Positions 47,699-56,984 of a stretch of 64,000 bases of DNA are shown one piece after another; within the stretch, counting starts at the first letter, position 1; every line of letters begins with the position of its first letter. Source of the stretch: Sphingobacterium litopenaei (lineage in GTDB: Bacteria; Bacteroidota; Bacteroidia; Sphingobacteriales; Sphingobacteriaceae); assembly GCF_014692495.1 (NCBI RefSeq), contig NZ_JACOIJ010000011.1, positions 1 through 64,000 on the forward strand, written 5' to 3'. A program made the position numbers and the translations under genes. Under the pieces are notes generated by a model. It had not been told where the DNA came from. It was given only the letters and a program-made list of their open reading frames with translations, and searched no databases.

Positions 47699-48880
47699 CT
47701 AATCTATTTGTGTGTTTTTCTTACCTAATGCTGAAAGATAGGTATATCCTAAAACTCCAGCTAGTAAAGATGCTACAAGTATAGCTAATTTTGCTTCTTC
47801 GATATGTAAAGCGTCTGAGAAAGAAAGCATAGCTACGAAAATAGACATCGTAAAACCAATACCTCCGAGTAATCCTACACCAAACATATGTTTCCAGCCT
47901 GCGCCTTCAGGTAAGGAGGATAAACCAGATTTGACACATAGCCAACAGGTCAAAAGAATTCCTACAGATTTACCCACAATAAGTCCCAAAATAATACCTA
48001 ATCCCATTGGTGACGTAAGACCGCCTAACATATCTGTACTTAAGACAATAGCCGTATTGACAAAAGCAAAAATCGGAATAATAATAAAGTTCACAGGTTT
48101 AGCTAATAGATGCTCTAATTTTTCTAATGGAGACTCTTTCTCGTCTGGAGTTGTAGGTAAAGTCATCGCAGTAAGTACACCCGCAATGGTGGCGTGAATA
48201 CCCGAGTGATGGATAAAGTACCACATAAAAATTCCAGGAATGATATAAGCTAGGATGTTCTTTACTCCAAATTTGTTGAAGGCTAATTGTAAGGCGAAAA
48301 TTCCTCCAGCATACAATAAATAAGTATAATGTAAATCGGAAGAATAGAAAATAGCAATTACGAGAATAGCTAATAAATCGTCCACGATAGCTAAAGCTGC
48401 TAAAAATACTTTTAAGCTTGCTGGTACACGTTTGTCCAACATCGATATTACCGCTAAAGCGAAAGCAATATCAGTAGCCATTGGGATACCCCAACCATGA
48501 TGCGTATCTGCATTATGGTTAAATATGGCATAGATAGCAGCAGGCAATAAAGCACCACCAATGGCAGCGAAGATTGGAAGTGCAGCTTTTTTAGGTGAAG
48601 CTAATTCCCCTTCTACTAATTCGCGTTTGATTTCTAATCCTACTAATAGAAAGAAAATAGCCATAAGACCGTCGTCAATCCATTGTTTTATACTGTAATT
48701 TAGTTGAATAGATTCATTTTCAAAACCTACTGTAGTAGATAAAAAGGTAAGTAAACCTTCTCCTAAAGGTGAATTGGCAATAATTAAAGCTAGGACAACG
48801 CAAATAAATAAAATTATTCCTCCGCCAGTGCTGGACTCGAAAAACTCTTTGAATGTACGTAAATTAATAAGTTTTGACAT
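47699..48880 (-). CDS. nhaA: Na+/H+ antiporter NhaA
   Basis: An inner-membrane antiporter expelling Na+ in exchange for protons, protecting against salt and alkaline stress. At 393 residues it matches family length. Visible signatures are GLMAIFFLLVGLEIKRELVEG (two adjoining pieces, helix II region), MATDIAFALAVISML and ALAIVDDLLAILVIA. The last two contain the paired aspartates of the ion site, equivalent to D163/D164 of E. coli NhaA. The C-terminal GGIGFTMSIFVAMLSF is also present. No NhaR-like regulator adjoins. Confidence 0.96.
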   Translation of the reverse strand: MSKLINLRTFKEFFESSTGGGIILFICVVLALIIANSPLGEGLLTFLSTTVGFENESIQLNYSIKQWIDDGLMAIFFLLVGLEIKRELVEGELASPKKAALPIFAAIGGALLPAAIYAIFNHNADTHHGWGIPMATDIAFALAVISMLDKRVPASLKVFLAALAIVDDLLAILVIAIFYSSDLHYTYLLYAGGIFALQLAFNKFGVKNILAYIIPGIFMWYFIHHSGIHATIAGVLTAMTLPTTPDEKESPLEKLEHLLAKPVNFIIIPIFAFVNTAIVLSTDMLGGLTSPMGLGIILGLIVGKSVGILLTCWLCVKSGLSSLPEGAGWKHMFGVGLLGGIGFTMSIFVAMLSFSDALHIEEAKLAILVASLLAGVLGYTYLSALGKKNTQID

Positions 48881-48914
48881 GATATGTTTTTGTGATTTCT
48901 GATTGTAAAAGTAA

Positions 48915-50255
48915 TTAACTTTTGTATTTAAACCATTTTATAAGCTCTTTGTAGCTTGCTTTCTTTCCATACATTAATATTCCTACACGATAAATACGCG
49001 CTGCAAACCAAGTAGTTAGAATAAATCCTAGGATTAATAAAATAGCCGAAATAATGATTTGCCACGTTGGAACTCCAAAAGGTATTCTAACTAACATAGC
49101 AATTGGAGAGGTAAAAGGAATAAAGCTTAACCACATTGCGACCGAACCATGTGGATTGTTTATTAAGACACCAAAAGAAAGAGCGTAAGTTAATAATAAG
49201 GGCATTGTAATAGGAAGTGTAAACTGTGAAGCTTCGGTTTCACTATCTACTGCCGAACCTACTGCCGCAAATAATGCACTATATATAAGGTAGCCTCCCA
49301 AGAAGAACACAAAAAAGCAAACTACTATCTCCGTTAAATTCAAGGTTTGTAATAAGCCTATAATTTCAACGAATGTTTCTCCATCAAAAGAAGAGGAAGT
49401 TTGATCTATTGGTGTATCCGCCATCCCAATCTGTTGCGATTTGTTTTGCATCAGTTGATTAGCCAAATCTTCTTTTGAAACAATAGTGCTGGATGCTATA
49501 CCTGCTAAGGTGATAGAAACGATAATCCATAGCGCAAACTGCGTTAACCCGACTAGACCAATACCTATAATTTTTCCCATCATGAGCTGAAATGGTTTTA
49601 CTGACGAAATTATAACCTCAATAATACGGCTGTTTTTTTCTTCAATAATACCACGCATGACTTGTGAGCCATATAAGAATAAAGAAATATATACCAGAAT
49701 CGACAGGGCCAACGAAATAGCCATGGCAACTTCGGTGTTGGATTCTGTGGCGGTTCCATCTTTAATTTCTTTGGATTTGATAACCACATTGGATTTAATA
49801 GCGCGACGCATATCTTTAGTTATGCCATAGGATTCATATTTTTTATCCTTAATTATACGATTAAGGCTGTCGCGAATCTCAGCTTCAGTCGAAATGTTTG
49901 GTTTGTCTACAGACAAAAATTCTACAGATTCACTATCGTAAAAATCTCTCGGAATATGAAGAATACTTGTGTTGTCTTTTGCAGAATTGATACTCTTTAT
50001 TTGTTGTTGTATATCTTGATTTTCTTTTAGATAAGTAACGTTTTTTGAAGAATTCAATTTGTTGATGACATCATTAGTTTCATCTACGATATAGACTACA
50101 GTGTGACTTTCGTCAAAGCTTTTTTTCGTTAGAAAAATAACGCCGACGTACATGGCTATAAAAAATAACGGTACTAAAAAAGTCGTAAGTAAAAAGGATT
50201 TTTTGCGAACACGTGTCAAATATTCACGTTGTATGATAAGTTTAATTTTGTTCAT
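48915..50255 (-). CDS. ABC-2 type permease (NatB-like)
   Basis: A 446-residue permease with one N-terminal helix (about 22-42), a long extracytoplasmic domain (about 45-175) and five or more C-terminal helices. It starts RREYLTRVRKKSF-like (IQREYLTRVRKKSF), as in NatB/YhaP proteins. Its start overlaps the ATPase gene by 14 bases, so they form one unit. NatAB exports Na+ in Bacillus; here it sits directly upstream of nhaA, 34 bases away, which suits a Na+-related role but does not prove it. Confidence 0.88.
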   Translation of the reverse strand: MNKIKLIIQREYLTRVRKKSFLLTTFLVPLFFIAMYVGVIFLTKKSFDESHTVVYIVDETNDVINKLNSSKNVTYLKENQDIQQQIKSINSAKDNTSILHIPRDFYDSESVEFLSVDKPNISTEAEIRDSLNRIIKDKKYESYGITKDMRRAIKSNVVIKSKEIKDGTATESNTEVAMAISLALSILVYISLFLYGSQVMRGIIEEKNSRIIEVIISSVKPFQLMMGKIIGIGLVGLTQFALWIIVSITLAGIASSTIVSKEDLANQLMQNKSQQIGMADTPIDQTSSSFDGETFVEIIGLLQTLNLTEIVVCFFVFFLGGYLIYSALFAAVGSAVDSETEASQFTLPITMPLLLTYALSFGVLINNPHGSVAMWLSFIPFTSPIAMLVRIPFGVPTWQIIISAILLILGFILTTWFAARIYRVGILMYGKKASYKELIKWFKYKS

Positions 50256-51171
50256 GAATGATTTCCTGCGTTTGTGTTACCTTTTCAATAAAAATATCGT
50301 GAATAGTTGGAATAATTTCCTTGACTTGATTAATCATGACTTGCGGAATGAGATAGTTCAAAACGTCATTCAGCTGATATGGCGAATTAATTTTGATTTT
50401 TATCTCCACATGATCTTGTTGTGCCGTCAATTCCAACAAATCATAGAGTGGGTTTTCGTGGCTGACCAATTTTCCAGTAGGTGTAAATTCAATAAAATAT
50501 GATTGGTTTTGGTATTGTTTTTTGATTTCTTTTACCGAACCATCCAACACTTTCTTAGATTTATTAATCAATGCAATGTTATCACACAGCTCTTCAACTG
50601 TTTCCATTCGGTGAGTGGAGTAGATGATAGTAGAGCCATTTTTATTTAATTCGAGTATTTCGTCTTGAATGATTTGTGCATTGACAGGGTCGAAGCCAGA
50701 GAACGGTTCGTCCAATATAATGAGCTTAGGTTCATGTAGAATAGTTGCTATGAACTGAACCTTTTGTTGCATTCCTTTACTTAGATCTTCAATTTTTTTA
50801 TCCCACCAAGTGGAAATGTCTAATTTCTCAAACCAATATTGCAGACGTTTTTTCGCTTCAGATTTACTCAAACCTTTTAACTGGGCTAAATATATCATTT
50901 GCTCGCCGACTTTCATCTTTTTGTACAATCCTCTCTCTTCAGGAAGGTAGCCGATTTGTTCTATATGCTTAGGCGAAAGTAGTTCATTATCAAAATATAT
51001 TTCTCCAGAATCAGGAGCGGTTATTTGATTGATAATACGTATTAAGGAAGTTTTACCAGCCCCATTAGGTCCCAGGAGTCCAAAGATTTTTCCTTCAGGA
51101 ATATCTATCGAGACATCGTCTAATGCACGGTGATTGGCATACTGTTTAACTATGTTTTTTAAGATTAACAT
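50242..51171 (-). CDS. ABC transporter ATP-binding protein (NatA-like)
   Basis: A 309-residue ATPase with Walker A GPNGAGKTS (about 33-41), signature LSKGMQQKVQFIATI, Walker B LIILDEPFSGFD and a DUF4162-type C-terminal domain (about 220-300) usual for YhaQ/NatA proteins. It pairs with the overlapping permease. Divergent from engB with about 100 bases between. Confidence 0.9.
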   Translation of the reverse strand: MLILKNIVKQYANHRALDDVSIDIPEGKIFGLLGPNGAGKTSLIRIINQITAPDSGEIYFDNELLSPKHIEQIGYLPEERGLYKKMKVGEQMIYLAQLKGLSKSEAKKRLQYWFEKLDISTWWDKKIEDLSKGMQQKVQFIATILHEPKLIILDEPFSGFDPVNAQIIQDEILELNKNGSTIIYSTHRMETVEELCDNIALINKSKKVLDGSVKEIKKQYQNQSYFIEFTPTGKLVSHENPLYDLLELTAQQDHVEIKIKINSPYQLNDVLNYLIPQVMINQVKEIIPTIHDIFIEKVTQTQEIIHEQN

Positions 51172-51260
51172 TTTTTAATAATAGGTCGACTAAAATACTA
51201 ATAATTACTCGATGTTGGATGTGGTAAATTGCCTGCTTTTAGATTTCTTAAAATAAATTC

Positions 51261-51268
51261 TACCTTTG
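51261..51268 (+). promoter_or_regulatory. -7 box directly in front of engB
   Basis: TACCTTTG lies only 4 bases before the engB ATG. With the usual spacing from this box, transcription would begin at or within a base or two of the start codon, giving a leaderless message. The -33 position holds TTTT, 20 bases upstream. Confidence 0.55.
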
Positions 51269-51272
51269 TTCT

Positions 51273-51896
51273 ATGCTAGTAAAATCCGCAGAATTTGTTT
51301 GTAGCAATACACAGGTCGATAAATTGCCTGCTCCGAATCTACCCGAATATGCTTTTATCGGTAGATCGAACGTGGGTAAATCTTCGTTAATCAATGCTTT
51401 GACGAATCGTAAAGGTTTGGCGAAAACCTCACAAAGACCAGGTAAAACCCAGCTAATTAATCACTTTATTATTAATGATAATTGGTATTTGGTCGATTTA
51501 CCGGGGTATGGTTATGCCCAAACATCCAAAAAAAACAGAGAAGATTGGGGTAAATTCATACGTTATTATTTAACGAGAAGAGAAAATCTACAATGTATTT
51601 TTGTGCTAATCGATTCGCGTTTAGAACCCCAGAAGATAGATTTGGACTTTTGTTGTTGGTTAGGAGAGAAGGGGTTACCTTTTATGTTGATTTTCACTAA
51701 GGGTGATAAACAATCTAATGTGAAGTCCGATCAAAATATGGCAAAGTTCAAAAGAGCTCTGCTGAAATGGTTTGAGGAAGTGCCAAGAAGATTTTTGACT
51801 TCTTCTGAAGAGAAAGTTGGTTTAGAACCAATTTTGGCTGCTATTGACGAAATAAATGCCGGTTTTGAGCCACCAATTGTTACAGAGGAGATATGA
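51273..51896 (+). CDS. engB: Ribosome biogenesis GTPase YsxC/EngB
   Basis: An essential TrmE-Era-type GTPase for large-subunit assembly. Of 207 residues, G1 is GRSNVGKSS (about 31-39), then G2 region [11 protein letters not shown]3 DLPGYG, G4 TKGD and G5 TSSEE. The start ([14 protein letters not shown]) aligns with the family's usual K/SAEFVxSN beginning, so the short upstream spacing to the -7 box is not a start-codon error. It overlaps the UbiA gene by 4 bases (ATGA). Confidence 0.96.
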   Translation: MLVKSAEFVCSNTQVDKLPAPNLPEYAFIGRSNVGKSSLINALTNRKGLAKTSQRPGKTQLINHFIINDNWYLVDLPGYGYAQTSKKNREDWGKFIRYYLTRRENLQCIFVLIDSRLEPQKIDLDFCCWLGEKGLPFMLIFTKGDKQSNVKSDQNMAKFKRALLKWFEEVPRRFLTSSEEKVGLEPILAAIDEINAGFEPPIVTEEI

Positions 51897-52756
51897 AAAA
51901 ATACATGTCTTTAGTGCTTTTTGCACACAGTATATTTGCTTTACCTTTTGCCTTCATAGGTTTTTTTCTAGCCGTTAGTACGACGGCTTTTGAGTTTCAA
52001 TGGTCCTTGTTGGGCTTGATGCTGGTTTGTATGGTTACCGCGCGTAATGCCGCTATGGCATTCAATCGTTATTTGGATAGAGACATCGATGCGCTGAATC
52101 CACGAACAGCTGTGCGAGATATTCCGGCAGGACGTATAAGCCCTAAACAAGCACTTACTTTTACCTTAATAAACTGTGCTATCTTTATTGGAGCGACTTA
52201 TTTTATCAACCCAATGTGTCTTGCATTATCGCCCGTGGCTTTATTTGTAGTATTGTTTTACTCGTATATGAAACGTATTTCAGCACTTTGCCATTTGGTT
52301 TTAGGCTTAGGGCTTGGATTAGCTCCTGTAGGTGCTTATATGGTTGTTACAGGACAATTTCATATTATTCCAATATTTTATGGACTGGCTGTTTTGACTT
52401 GGGTAAGCGGATTTGATATTATTTACGCGTTACAAGACGAAGAATTTGATAGGGTGAATGGATTAAATTCTATTCCAGCAAATTTTGGAGGACCAAAAGC
52501 TTTGAAAATTTCGGAAGTGCTGCATCTACTATCATTTATTTTGGTATTACTTCCTGCTTTTTATACTGAAGTAGGACTTTTGTATTATCTAGGAGTGGCA
52601 TTTTATGGTATATTATTAATATATCAACACCGTATTGTCAGTCCCACAGATTTGTCCCGTGTGGATAGAGCTTTTATGACAACGAATGGTATTGCATCGG
52701 TCATATTTGCTGTATTTTACTTGTTGGATATCGTGAGTGGACACTGGCTTTTTTAA
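51893..52756 (+). CDS. UbiA-family prenyltransferase
   Basis: A 287-residue integral membrane prenyltransferase with about nine helices. Both Asp-rich prenyl-diphosphate sites are visible: [15 protein letters not shown] (about 62-76) and [12 protein letters not shown] (about 178-189). The type is that annotated as 4-hydroxybenzoate polyprenyltransferase in bacteria lacking ubiquinone. In futalosine-pathway organisms this class (MqnP) prenylates a menaquinone precursor. Which quinone pathway applies cannot be seen here. Translationally coupled to engB. Confidence 0.88.
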   Translation: MKKYMSLVLFAHSIFALPFAFIGFFLAVSTTAFEFQWSLLGLMLVCMVTARNAAMAFNRYLDRDIDALNPRTAVRDIPAGRISPKQALTFTLINCAIFIGATYFINPMCLALSPVALFVVLFYSYMKRISALCHLVLGLGLGLAPVGAYMVVTGQFHIIPIFYGLAVLTWVSGFDIIYALQDEEFDRVNGLNSIPANFGGPKALKISEVLHLLSFILVLLPAFYTEVGLLYYLGVAFYGILLIYQHRIVSPTDLSRVDRAFMTTNGIASVIFAVFYLLDIVSGHWLF

Positions 52757-52837
52757 AAGAATAATTAGGTTTATTGATAAAAAATATTGTCATTCCATTT
52801 TGAAATAATAATATTTGCAGAAATCTTAACATATTAA

Positions 52838-55234
52838 ATGGCTAAAAATTTATTAATTGTGGAGTCGCCTGCGAAGGCAAAAACGATAGAGGGTTATCTA
52901 GGGAGTGACTTTTTGGTAAAGTCAAGTTATGGGCATATTCGTGATTTGGTGAAAACCGATGATGCAATTGATACCGATAATAAGTTTAAACAAAAGTATG
53001 AGGTTCCAGCTGATAAAAAGGCTGTGGTCAGTGAATTAAAGAAATTAGCAAAGGTTGCAGAGACAGTTTGGTTAGCATCCGATGAGGACCGCGAGGGAGA
53101 AGCTATTTCTTGGCACTTGTTTGATACATTAGGACTAAAAGATGATAATACCAAGCGTATTGTCTTTCACGAAATCACCAAACCAGCGATTCTTAAAGCC
53201 ATTGAATCACCGCGTAAGATTGATTATAACTTAGTAAACGCACAGCAAGCACGTCGTGTATTGGATAGATTGGTAGGTTTTGAATTGTCGCCAGTATTAT
53301 GGCGCAAAGTGAAGCCTTCACTTTCGGCAGGTCGTGTACAGTCAGTAGCTGTACGTTTGATTGTGGAACGTGAGCGTGAAATTAATAGATTTACGCCAGA
53401 AGCATCGTTTAAGATTGTTGCAATATTTAATACAGGTAAAGCTAGAGAATCTTTCAAAGCCGAATTGCCCCATCGATTTGCGAAAAAGGACGAAGCAGAG
53501 AAATTCTTGAATGACTGTATTAATGCAGCTTATTCGGTTACGAACTTAGAGAAAAAGCCAGCAAAACGAAATCCTGCAGCACCTTTTACTACTTCTACCT
53601 TGCAACAAGAGGCAAGTAGAAAGTTAGGGTATTCTGTAGCGCGTACGATGCAAGTTGCACAACGTCTATACGAAGCAGGACATATCACCTATATGCGTAC
53701 GGATTCCGTAAACTTATCGGATACGGCAATTCAAGGTGCACAAGATGAGATTCTAAAAGCTTATGGTGAAAAATATCATAAAAAGCGTCAATATAAAACG
53801 AAGTCTAGTGGAGCTCAAGAAGCACACGAGGCTATTCGTCCAACCTATTTTGCGAATCACAGTATCTCGGCAGATCCATCAGAAGTTCGTTTGTACGAAT
53901 TGATCTGGAAGCGTGCTATTGCTTCGCAAATGAGTGAAGCAGAATTTGAGAAGACTGTTGCAAAAATCTCTGTTTCAACACGTAGTGAAGAATTGACTGC
54001 TACAGGTGAAATCATGAAATTTGATGGTTTCTTGAAAGTGTATATGGAGTCATTGGACGATGATAATGATAATACCGTTGATGAGGATTCTGATAATGCC
54101 TTATTGCCACCATTGGAAGTGGGGCAAGCATTGAATCTAAACGATATGACGGCGACAGAGCGTTTCTCACGACCTCCAGCACGTTTTACGGAAGCTTCAT
54201 TGGTTAAGAAATTAGAAGAATTGGGTATTGGCCGTCCTTCTACCTATGCACCGACGATTTCAACTATACAAAATCGTGGTTATGTGGTGAAAGAAGATCG
54301 TGACGGTAAACCAAGAGATTATAAAGTGTTGACTTTAAAAGAAGGTCAGGTTTCAGAAGTTACGAAAACAGAAATGACTGGTGTAGAGCGCAGTAAAATG
54401 TTCCCTACCGATATCGGTGTTTTGGTGAATGACTTCTTGGTAGAACACTTCAAAGGTATTGTAGACTTCAATTTCACAGCGAAAGTAGAACGAGAGTTTG
54501 ACGAAATCGCACAAGGAAATAAAGAGTGGACGGACATGTTGGAAAATTTCTACAGACCATTCCATCACGAAGTAGAAGATACGTTAGAAAATGCAGAACG
54601 TGCTTCACACGAACGTGAATTGGGTGTTGATCCAGTTTCAGGCAAGCCAGTGAGTGTGCGTGTAGGTCGTTTCGGTCCTTTGGTGCAGATCGGTTCCCAA
54701 GATGACGAAGAAAAACCTGTGTTTGCTTCGTTACGTAAAGGACAAATGATTGAAACCATTACTTTCGAAGAAGCGATGGAATTATTCAAGTTGCCAAAGA
54801 AAGTAGGAGAGTTCGAAGAGAAAGAAATGACAGTAGCTATTGGTCGTTTTGGACCTTATATCCGTCACAATTCAGCGTTCTATTCTTTGCCAAAAGGATT
54901 GGATCCATTGGATGTGACGCAAGAACAGGCTATTGAAATTATTCAAACTAAACGCCAAAAGGATATCGAGAAAGTGATTCGTGTTTTCGAAGAAAACCCA
55001 GAAGCACAAATCGAAAATGGACGTTGGGGACCTTTCGTCCGTTTTGGAAAACAAAACTTGAAAATCCCTAAAGGAACAGATGTCAATACGATTACGTACG
55101 AGGATGTGTTGAAATGGGCTGCTGAAGATCCAAAAGCTCCTAAAGCGAAAGCAACAAAAGCTACGGCTAAAACAACTGTAAAAAAGACAACAGCGAAGAA
55201 AACAACAACAAAGGCTGCGACGAAAAAGAAATAA
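52838..55234 (+). CDS. topA: DNA topoisomerase I
   Basis: Type IA topoisomerase relaxing negative supercoils. Of 798 residues, the Toprim domain is at about 3-120 (LLIVESPAKAKTIEGYL; SDEDREGEAISWH). The central gate domain carries the catalytic tyrosine Y285 in YMRTDSVNLS. Three C-terminal repeats with GRFGP/GRWGP cores replace the zinc fingers of E. coli TopA. A Lys/Ala/Thr-rich, histone-like tail of about 30 residues ends the protein. First gene of a run with the unknown gene and cmk. Confidence 0.97.
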   Translation: MAKNLLIVESPAKAKTIEGYLGSDFLVKSSYGHIRDLVKTDDAIDTDNKFKQKYEVPADKKAVVSELKKLAKVAETVWLASDEDREGEAISWHLFDTLGLKDDNTKRIVFHEITKPAILKAIESPRKIDYNLVNAQQARRVLDRLVGFELSPVLWRKVKPSLSAGRVQSVAVRLIVEREREINRFTPEASFKIVAIFNTGKARESFKAELPHRFAKKDEAEKFLNDCINAAYSVTNLEKKPAKRNPAAPFTTSTLQQEASRKLGYSVARTMQVAQRLYEAGHITYMRTDSVNLSDTAIQGAQDEILKAYGEKYHKKRQYKTKSSGAQEAHEAIRPTYFANHSISADPSEVRLYELIWKRAIASQMSEAEFEKTVAKISVSTRSEELTATGEIMKFDGFLKVYMESLDDDNDNTVDEDSDNALLPPLEVGQALNLNDMTATERFSRPPARFTEASLVKKLEELGIGRPSTYAPTISTIQNRGYVVKEDRDGKPRDYKVLTLKEGQVSEVTKTEMTGVERSKMFPTDIGVLVNDFLVEHFKGIVDFNFTAKVEREFDEIAQGNKEWTDMLENFYRPFHHEVEDTLENAERASHERELGVDPVSGKPVSVRVGRFGPLVQIGSQDDEEKPVFASLRKGQMIETITFEEAMELFKLPKKVGEFEEKEMTVAIGRFGPYIRHNSAFYSLPKGLDPLDVTQEQAIEIIQTKRQKDIEKVIRVFEENPEAQIENGRWGPFVRFGKQNLKIPKGTDVNTITYEDVLKWAAEDPKAPKAKATKATAKTTVKKTTAKKTTTKAATKKK

Positions 55235-55236
55235 GT

Positions 55237-55650
55237 ATGAAGAAGGATTTGCCTGTTAATATAGTTGAAGATATTTCCATTGCGGTAGTATTAGAAAATG
55301 CTACGCCTGATTCCAAAAGTTGGACTGTATATTTGGTAAATGAGAAAAATGTAGCCTTAACGAATGTTTTGGTTTCTTCCAAAGGCTACGGCCAAAAGGA
55401 AGGAAGAGAAGTGAAAACTACTACGCTACGACATTTCTTGGGTGACGTATCTGCCCACTCCGCTGTACAGATTGAGGTGATTGATACGCAAGTTTTCGGG
55501 TTGACTAATGAATATTGGTTGAGCTATTATATTGAGAATACGATTTACGACAAAAAATATATTTTCCTTCCAGAAAGTATCGTCGATGAGAATCTATCGA
55601 AGGTTCCATTGGTAAATAAGCCAGGAGTAATTATTGGAGGGAATAACTAA
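55237..55650 (+). CDS. Conserved hypothetical protein between topA and cmk
   Basis: A 137-residue soluble protein with no signal peptide, starting 2 bases after the topA stop and ending 1 base before cmk. It appears to be mostly beta strand (VNIVEDISIAVVLENATPD, WTVYLVNEKNVALTNVLVSS, AVQIEVIDTQVFGLTNEYWL), an immunoglobulin-like pattern. I recall similar proteins in Pedobacter and Sphingobacterium genomes but no function. The tight spacing implies co-expression with DNA and nucleotide metabolism genes. Confidence 0.75.
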   Translation: MKKDLPVNIVEDISIAVVLENATPDSKSWTVYLVNEKNVALTNVLVSSKGYGQKEGREVKTTTLRHFLGDVSAHSAVQIEVIDTQVFGLTNEYWLSYYIENTIYDKKYIFLPESIVDENLSKVPLVNKPGVIIGGNN

Positions 55651-55651
55651 G

Positions 55652-56326
55652 ATGGCAAGAGAGAATTTTATTATTGCAATAGATGGTTTTTCTTCTTGTG
55701 GAAAGAGTACCGTTGCAAAAGCTATTGCTAAGAAGTTAAATTTTGTATTTGTGGATAGTGGAGCGATGTACCGTGCGGTGACGCTTTACTTTTTACGCAA
55801 CAGAATCGATTTTAATGATACAGAAGCTATAAATAAAGCTTTAGAAAATATTCATATTGATTTTATCCCCAATACGGAGAAAACACAAATTCTACTAAAT
55901 GGTGAGGATATTTCGGATGAAATCCGCCAAATGGAAGTCTCAGAGAAGGTAAGTGAAGTAAGCGCAATCAAAGAAGTACGTCATGCCATGGTGGCACAAC
56001 AACAAAAATTGGGTGCACGCCGTGATATCGTGATGGATGGTCGTGATATTGGTACGACAGTATTTCCAGATGCCGATTTGAAAATCTTTATGACTGCTGA
56101 TCCACTTGTGCGTGCTAATCGTCGTTTTGCCGAATTGACAGCTAAAGGCGAAACTGTTACTTTGGAAGAGATAATTGAAAATCTAGCGCATCGTGATCAT
56201 ATCGATAGCACACGGGAAGAAAGCCCATTGCGACAAGCGGAAGATGCTATTGTTTTGGACAATTCGAATTTGACACAAGAAGCACAGTTGGATTTTGTCT
56301 TAGAAGAATACAATAAAAGAAAATAA
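55652..56326 (+). CDS. cmk: Cytidylate kinase
   Basis: Phosphorylates CMP and dCMP. I choose the ATG at 55652 (MARENFIIAIDGFSSCGKST, about 224 residues) over the in-frame start at 55634, which lies inside the preceding gene. Walker A is GFSSCGKST; VDSGAMYRAVTLY and the DGRDIGTTVFPDADLKIF motif are standard for the family. The LID region RRFAEL follows. Last gene of the topA run. Confidence 0.96.
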   Translation: MARENFIIAIDGFSSCGKSTVAKAIAKKLNFVFVDSGAMYRAVTLYFLRNRIDFNDTEAINKALENIHIDFIPNTEKTQILLNGEDISDEIRQMEVSEKVSEVSAIKEVRHAMVAQQQKLGARRDIVMDGRDIGTTVFPDADLKIFMTADPLVRANRRFAELTAKGETVTLEEIIENLAHRDHIDSTREESPLRQAEDAIVLDNSNLTQEAQLDFVLEEYNKRK

Positions 56327-56334
56327 GAACAGAT

Positions 56335-56366
56335 AAGCCTTTTGAGAATCATCGAAAGGCTTTTTT
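56335..56366. terminator. Terminator of cmk
   Basis: AAGCCTTT ... AAAGGCTT plus six T residues, 8 bases after the stop. It lies 5 bases from the end of the convergent VOC gene. Confidence 0.9.
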
Positions 56367-56370
56367 ATCT

Positions 56371-56799
56371 TTACTTTGCGGCATCCAAGAACTCCTGGAT
56401 ATTAAACTTCTTCATACGCATAAAGGCTTGGGTAACTTTGGAAGCGGTAGAAGGATTACTCATCAATTCGCTGAGTATAGCAGGAACAATCTGCCAGGAT
56501 ACTCCAAATTTATCATCCAGCCAACCACAACGATTATAAATGCCGCCTTCACCTAATTTTTCCCAATAATGGTCAATTTCTTCCTGGGTATCACAGGTAA
56601 CGACATAAGAATTGGCAGGAGAGAACTTATACTGTGGACCACCATTCAACGCCATAAAGCGTGTGTTATTTAATTCAAAAATCGTAACCATAGGATTCTG
56701 CGAGAGGATTTTTGAGTTTTTAAAGATAGTGCAGTAAAATTCAGCTGCTACTTGTGCTAGACCATCAAACCACAAGCATGGATATATTGTATGTGTCAT
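56371..56799 (-). CDS. VOC-family protein (PhnB / demethylubiquinone methyltransferase-like fold)
   Basis: A 142-residue glyoxalase-fold protein. Features are IYPCLWFDGLAQVAAEFYCT at the start, FMALNGGPQYKFSPANSY, GWLDDKFGVSWQIVP and the C-terminal AFMRMKKFNIQEFLDAA. This 3-dmu-9_3-mt subgroup is often mislabelled as a methyltransferase; no SAM site is present. The ligand is unknown. Single gene. Confidence 0.88.
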   Translation of the reverse strand: MTHTIYPCLWFDGLAQVAAEFYCTIFKNSKILSQNPMVTIFELNNTRFMALNGGPQYKFSPANSYVVTCDTQEEIDHYWEKLGEGGIYNRCGWLDDKFGVSWQIVPAILSELMSNPSTASKVTQAFMRMKKFNIQEFLDAAK

Positions 56800-56930
56800 A
56801 AAGGCTATTTATTTGAAGAAATAATTTTGTCTATAAGCAGTTTTTGAGTTATATAAAAATAATGAATTATGCTCAGTTAGAGTTCAAAACGTAAAAAATA
56901 AGTTATACATAAAGATTTATTACAAATTGT

Positions 56931-56966
56931 AAAAGACTTTTGGCATCTTAGTCAAAAGTCTTTTTT
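56931..56966 (+). terminator. Terminator-like hairpin without an obvious upstream gene
   Basis: AAAAGACTTTTG ... CAAAAGTCTTTT forms a stem of about 12 bp with a 9-base loop and a T-rich end, finishing only about 20 bases before the start codon of the next gene. The nearest upstream plus-strand gene (cmk) already has its own terminator. It may be an attenuator in the leader of the gene at 56985 or the end of a short unrecognised transcript. Confidence 0.5.
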
Positions 56967-56984
56967 ATTGATACAGACCTCTAC

